Assembly (NCBI GenBank): GCA_021798795.1
Contig: JAJZBR010000009.1
Coordinates: 1-33,548, forward strand
DNA from: Pseudomonadota bacterium
GTDB lineage: Bacteria > Pseudomonadota > Gammaproteobacteria > JAKAQQ01
Direction of reading: 5' to 3'
Length of the DNA: 33,548 bases
The notes under the pieces were generated by a model that saw only the letters and a list, made by a program, of their open reading frames with translations, was not told the DNA's origin and made no database searches. A program made the translations under genes and the position numbers. Shown one piece after another: positions 30,513-33,548 of this stretch (position 1 is the first letter of the stretch; every line of letters begins with the position of its first letter).

Positions 30513-32978
30513 CTACTCCCGCTGGAGTGCCACGGCCGGGCGGATGCGGCTCGCCCGCAGAGCCGGTGCCCAGGTGGCCAGGAAGAGAACGAGCGCGAGT
30601 GCGATGATGACGGCCCCGATGGTCAGAGGATCGTTGGGTGAGATCCCGTAGAGCAGTGCGGCGAAGATGCGGCCCAACGCGTACATCACACTCAGGCCAG
30701 CGATCAGTCCGATCACGAAAAGCCGTGCGGATTCTTTGAGCACGAGACGGACGAGCGATGGGCGATCCGCACCGAGTGCGGCGCGGATGCCGAACTCACG
30801 GAGTCTCCGGTTGACGAGATAGCTTTCGACGCCGTAGAGACCCACGGCGGCCAGGAGAAGCGCACCCAGGGCAAAGAGGCCGACCAGAGCGAGCACGATA
30901 TCGCGGTTTTTGAGGCTTTGGCTCAGGCGGGATTGGAGCGTCCGGAGGTGATAGAGCGGAAGCCAGGGAAGTGTGCGGTGGATGCTCCGGCGGAGCGTGG
31001 GCTCCAGGGCGGAGATACTGAGAGTCGATCGGATCACGAAGGCCCACTGGTGGATCGAAAACCAGGCCGGATTGAGCGCCATGACTTGCGGGGCATCGAG
31101 ATAGACCGTGCCGGTTCGGGGCGGGCGGCTGAGATGCCGGTTCCGGACGGTCGGAACGAGACCGATCACCCGGAAGCGCAGGCCCGGGCGGGTATTGTTC
31201 GGAGTATCGAAGGTAAAAATCCGTCCCAATGGGTTGTGATTGCCGTAAAGCTCGCGGGCCGTACGGCGGTCGATGACCGCGACCCCTGATTTCGAGCGGG
31301 CGTCTTCCGGGGTGAAAAGACGACCCCCGAGGGGGTCGAGTCCGAGAGACCTTAGGTAACCGGTATCGGTTCCGCGGAGGTAGGCAGCTTGCATCGGGTC
31401 ATGGGTCGACCAGGGAATGGGAAACACGGCTTCGGTATACGAGCCCACCCTGCCGAATGGTAGACCGGATGTGATGCCCACCGCCTGGACGCCGGGAATC
31501 CGCCGAAGCTCGGTTTTCAGGCGGGTGAGAGTCGGCCAGAGTTGCGTGGCCTTGACCTCGCTCGAAGGAAGATCGACATCGAACGAGAACGTATGGGTGG
31601 TTTGGAAACCCGGCTGCACGGCCGCGAGGTTGAAGAGGGTGTGGACAAGCAGCAATGAAACTCCGGCTAGCGCGGTTGCGAGTGCGATCTGGGAGGCGAT
31701 GAGTGCCCGCCTGGTGCGCGCGGATCCCCGCGAGATGCCGGATCTCGAACCGGCCTCACGCAGGCTGCGGCCTAAATCCGCTTTCTGGATCGAGACCAGG
31801 GGAGTGATGGTCATGACGAGGATCGAAGCTCCGGCCAGAATCAGGGACAGGATGGTGACGACGAGCGGAGCGCTTCGGGCAACGGAAACCGAAGATGGCA
31901 GGATCCGGATCCCTTGCATCCAATCCAGAAGTCCCACGGCAATCCCCAAGCCAAGGAGCGTCCCCGTGAGACCGATCCAGAACGCCTCCAGAAGAAACCG
32001 GACGAATAATCTACTGGGCGCCGCACCCAAAAACTCATGCAGGAGGAGTTCCCCGCGCTTCGCGATCCCGCGCGCAAGAAAGAGATTGGCGAGATTGAAC
32101 CAGACGACGAGGAGGAGGAGGAGCGAGGCAAGCCCGATGAGTTCGAGCATCATGCGGAGAGGTCCGACGGTGGCGTTTCGCCAGCTTTCCGCGTGGGCTG
32201 AAAAATGGGTGAAGAACTTCTGAGCCGCATTGGGGAAGCGATGAACCAGCGCAGCGGTCAGGGTACGCACTTGGTTGTTCAGCGCGTCGATCGAGCTCGC
32301 GGGTGCAAGTCGCCCGATCAGATGTCCGCGAAAGGCGGTCAGCTGGAAATAGCGGAAGTCATAGGGAGTGAAGGGATAGGGAATCCAGAGTGCGGCAGCC
32401 CGGTCCGGGAACCTGAATCCGGGCGGCATGACGCCGATCACCGTATACGGCCGTCCGTTGAGATCGAGGGTTTCCCCGAGTGCACGCGTCCTGCCCCCGA
32501 AGTCCGCCTGCCAAAGCGGCGCGCTCAAAACGACCACGCGCGGTTGTCCGGGTTGACTGGTTTGGTCGTCGAAGACCTGGCCCAAGAGCGGTTTCACTCC
32601 GAGCGTCGAAAAGAGGGACCCGGTGGTTTCAACCACGCTGATGCGCGTTGAGTGTCCACCCACATCGAGGTTATAGCCCCGCTCGTAGTAAAAGGCGGCA
32701 TCGGCGAGTGCCGGAATCCCGGTCCGAAAATGTTCATAGGCAACCGGCGACATCGGTCGGGCCATGCCCGGATTTCCGCGCATGGTGAGGGAGACGCTGA
32801 CCAAACGGTTGCCTGCCGGATAAGGGAGGGGTCCTATGAGTGCCGCATAGAAGATCCATGAGGCTCCTATGGTCACTCCCACTCCGAGTGCGAGCGTCAC
32901 AATCGATGGGATCGAAAAAGTCCACTCCCGGCAGAGACGGATAAGTGTCTGGCGGGTCTCAATCCAGATATTCAGCAT
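30513..32978 (-). CDS. MacB/FtsX-type orphan ABC permease, duplicated architecture (ADOP-like)
   Basis: About 821 aa from ATG 32978 (MLNIWIETRQ, preceded by a GGGGAG RBS; the provided ORF starts at 33038). Contains PRVVVLSAPLWQADFGGRTRALGETLDLNGRPYTVIGVMPPGFRFP, two MacB_PCD/FtsX modules and C-terminal REFGIRAALGADRPSLVRLVLKES. Confidence 0.88.
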   Translation of the reverse strand: MLNIWIETRQTLIRLCREWTFSIPSIVTLALGVGVTIGASWIFYAALIGPLPYPAGNRLVSVSLTMRGNPGMARPMSPVAYEHFRTGIPALADAAFYYERGYNLDVGGHSTRISVVETTGSLFSTLGVKPLLGQVFDDQTSQPGQPRVVVLSAPLWQADFGGRTRALGETLDLNGRPYTVIGVMPPGFRFPDRAAALWIPYPFTPYDFRYFQLTAFRGHLIGRLAPASSIDALNNQVRTLTAALVHRFPNAAQKFFTHFSAHAESWRNATVGPLRMMLELIGLASLLLLLVVWFNLANLFLARGIAKRGELLLHEFLGAAPSRLFVRFLLEAFWIGLTGTLLGLGIAVGLLDWMQGIRILPSSVSVARSAPLVVTILSLILAGASILVMTITPLVSIQKADLGRSLREAGSRSGISRGSARTRRALIASQIALATALAGVSLLLVHTLFNLAAVQPGFQTTHTFSFDVDLPSSEVKATQLWPTLTRLKTELRRIPGVQAVGITSGLPFGRVGSYTEAVFPIPWSTHDPMQAAYLRGTDTGYLRSLGLDPLGGRLFTPEDARSKSGVAVIDRRTARELYGNHNPLGRIFTFDTPNNTRPGLRFRVIGLVPTVRNRHLSRPPRTGTVYLDAPQVMALNPAWFSIHQWAFVIRSTLSISALEPTLRRSIHRTLPWLPLYHLRTLQSRLSQSLKNRDIVLALVGLFALGALLLAAVGLYGVESYLVNRRLREFGIRAALGADRPSLVRLVLKESARLFVIGLIAGLSVMYALGRIFAALLYGISPNDPLTIGAVIIALALVLFLATWAPALRASRIRPAVALQRE

Positions 32979-33095
32979 GTGTTCTCCCCTGCATGGTGCC
33001 GGGTACATCCGTGTTTTGCACACGGGCCGGGACCCCATCCCAATCCCCAGTCGCGTTGAGGTTTGGGTAATGAGTCAACGGGGGATGGCGCCATC

Positions 33096-33548
33096 CTAGG
33101 CGGCTCCCGATTTGAGCGTGTGGCTGGTGTCGGCCCGGGAAATGTTCCGGATCGGAACCCAGGAGGCGAAAAGCACGGTCGAGGCGATGATCAGGATGCC
33201 GATTAGATCTGCCGGCCAGTCGAGTCTGCCCACGCCGTAGAGCACGCCCTGGAGGAGATGCGTGAGGAAGAGCGCCAGGATCACTCCCAGGGAAAGACCC
33301 ATGGCCAGCATCCAGCCGCCCTCAGCAAGCGCCATGCGGGTCATGGAAGCGGGGCTTGCGCCCATGGCCGAGCGGATGGCGTATTCCTGGCGCCGGTTGA
33401 GGCTGGTCTGTGCGGTCAGGGCGTAGACACCGAATATCGTGAGGAAAAGCGCCACCAGGGCAAAGACCGAGGTGATCTCGGTAATGCTCAGGTACAACCG
33501 ATCGGAGGCGTGGATCATGGCGTCCAGTCTGGACAGATGGGTGACGGC
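33096..33548 (-). CDS. MacB/FtsX-type permease, C-terminal part (runs off the window)
   Basis: RRQEYAIRSAMGASPASMTRMALAEGGWMLAMGLSLGVILALFLTHLLQGVLYGV matches the C-terminal FtsX domain of such permeases. The frame stays open to the window end. Confidence 0.85.
   Translation of the reverse strand, partial: AVTHLSRLDAMIHASDRLYLSITEITSVFALVALFLTIFGVYALTAQTSLNRRQEYAIRSAMGASPASMTRMALAEGGWMLAMGLSLGVILALFLTHLLQGVLYGVGRLDWPADLIGILIIASTVLFASWVPIRNISRADTSHTLKSGAA

Overview
This 33.5 kb, high-GC window looks chromosomal and gammaproteobacterial-like (inferred from gene content and order). It is densely coding on the + strand from 1 to about 27 kb. The core is a mnmG ... rsmG-parA-parB-atpIBEFHAGDC-glmU-glmS housekeeping block. 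About 12 kb of metabolic and accessory genes separates mnmG from rsmG: a Gpx-type peroxidase, an MBL-fold hydrolase, an AcuI/YhdH-type reductase, prpB-prpC-prpD, a highly degenerate cytochrome P450-like protein, a small DUF3617-like secreted protein, a BamA/TamA-like outer-membrane protein, and ppsA. After glmS the character changes. A minus-strand two-gene unit (RHH-type regulator plus DUF6036-like nucleotidyltransferase) is probably a toxin-antitoxin module, with a perfect 22-bp palindrome over its promoter and an apparently leaderless start. It is followed by a roughly 0.65 kb weakly coding gap and tandem minus-strand MacB/FtsX-type orphan permeases (ADOP-like); one is half-length and one runs off the window edge. 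The best candidates for something undescribed are the P450-like protein, which has lost the ExxR Glu, the I-helix acid/Thr and parts of the heme loop and carries an in-gene A6-(GC)8.5 tract, and the compact palindrome-controlled RHH/NTase module. No tRNA, rRNA, CRISPR array or intact IS element was recognised.
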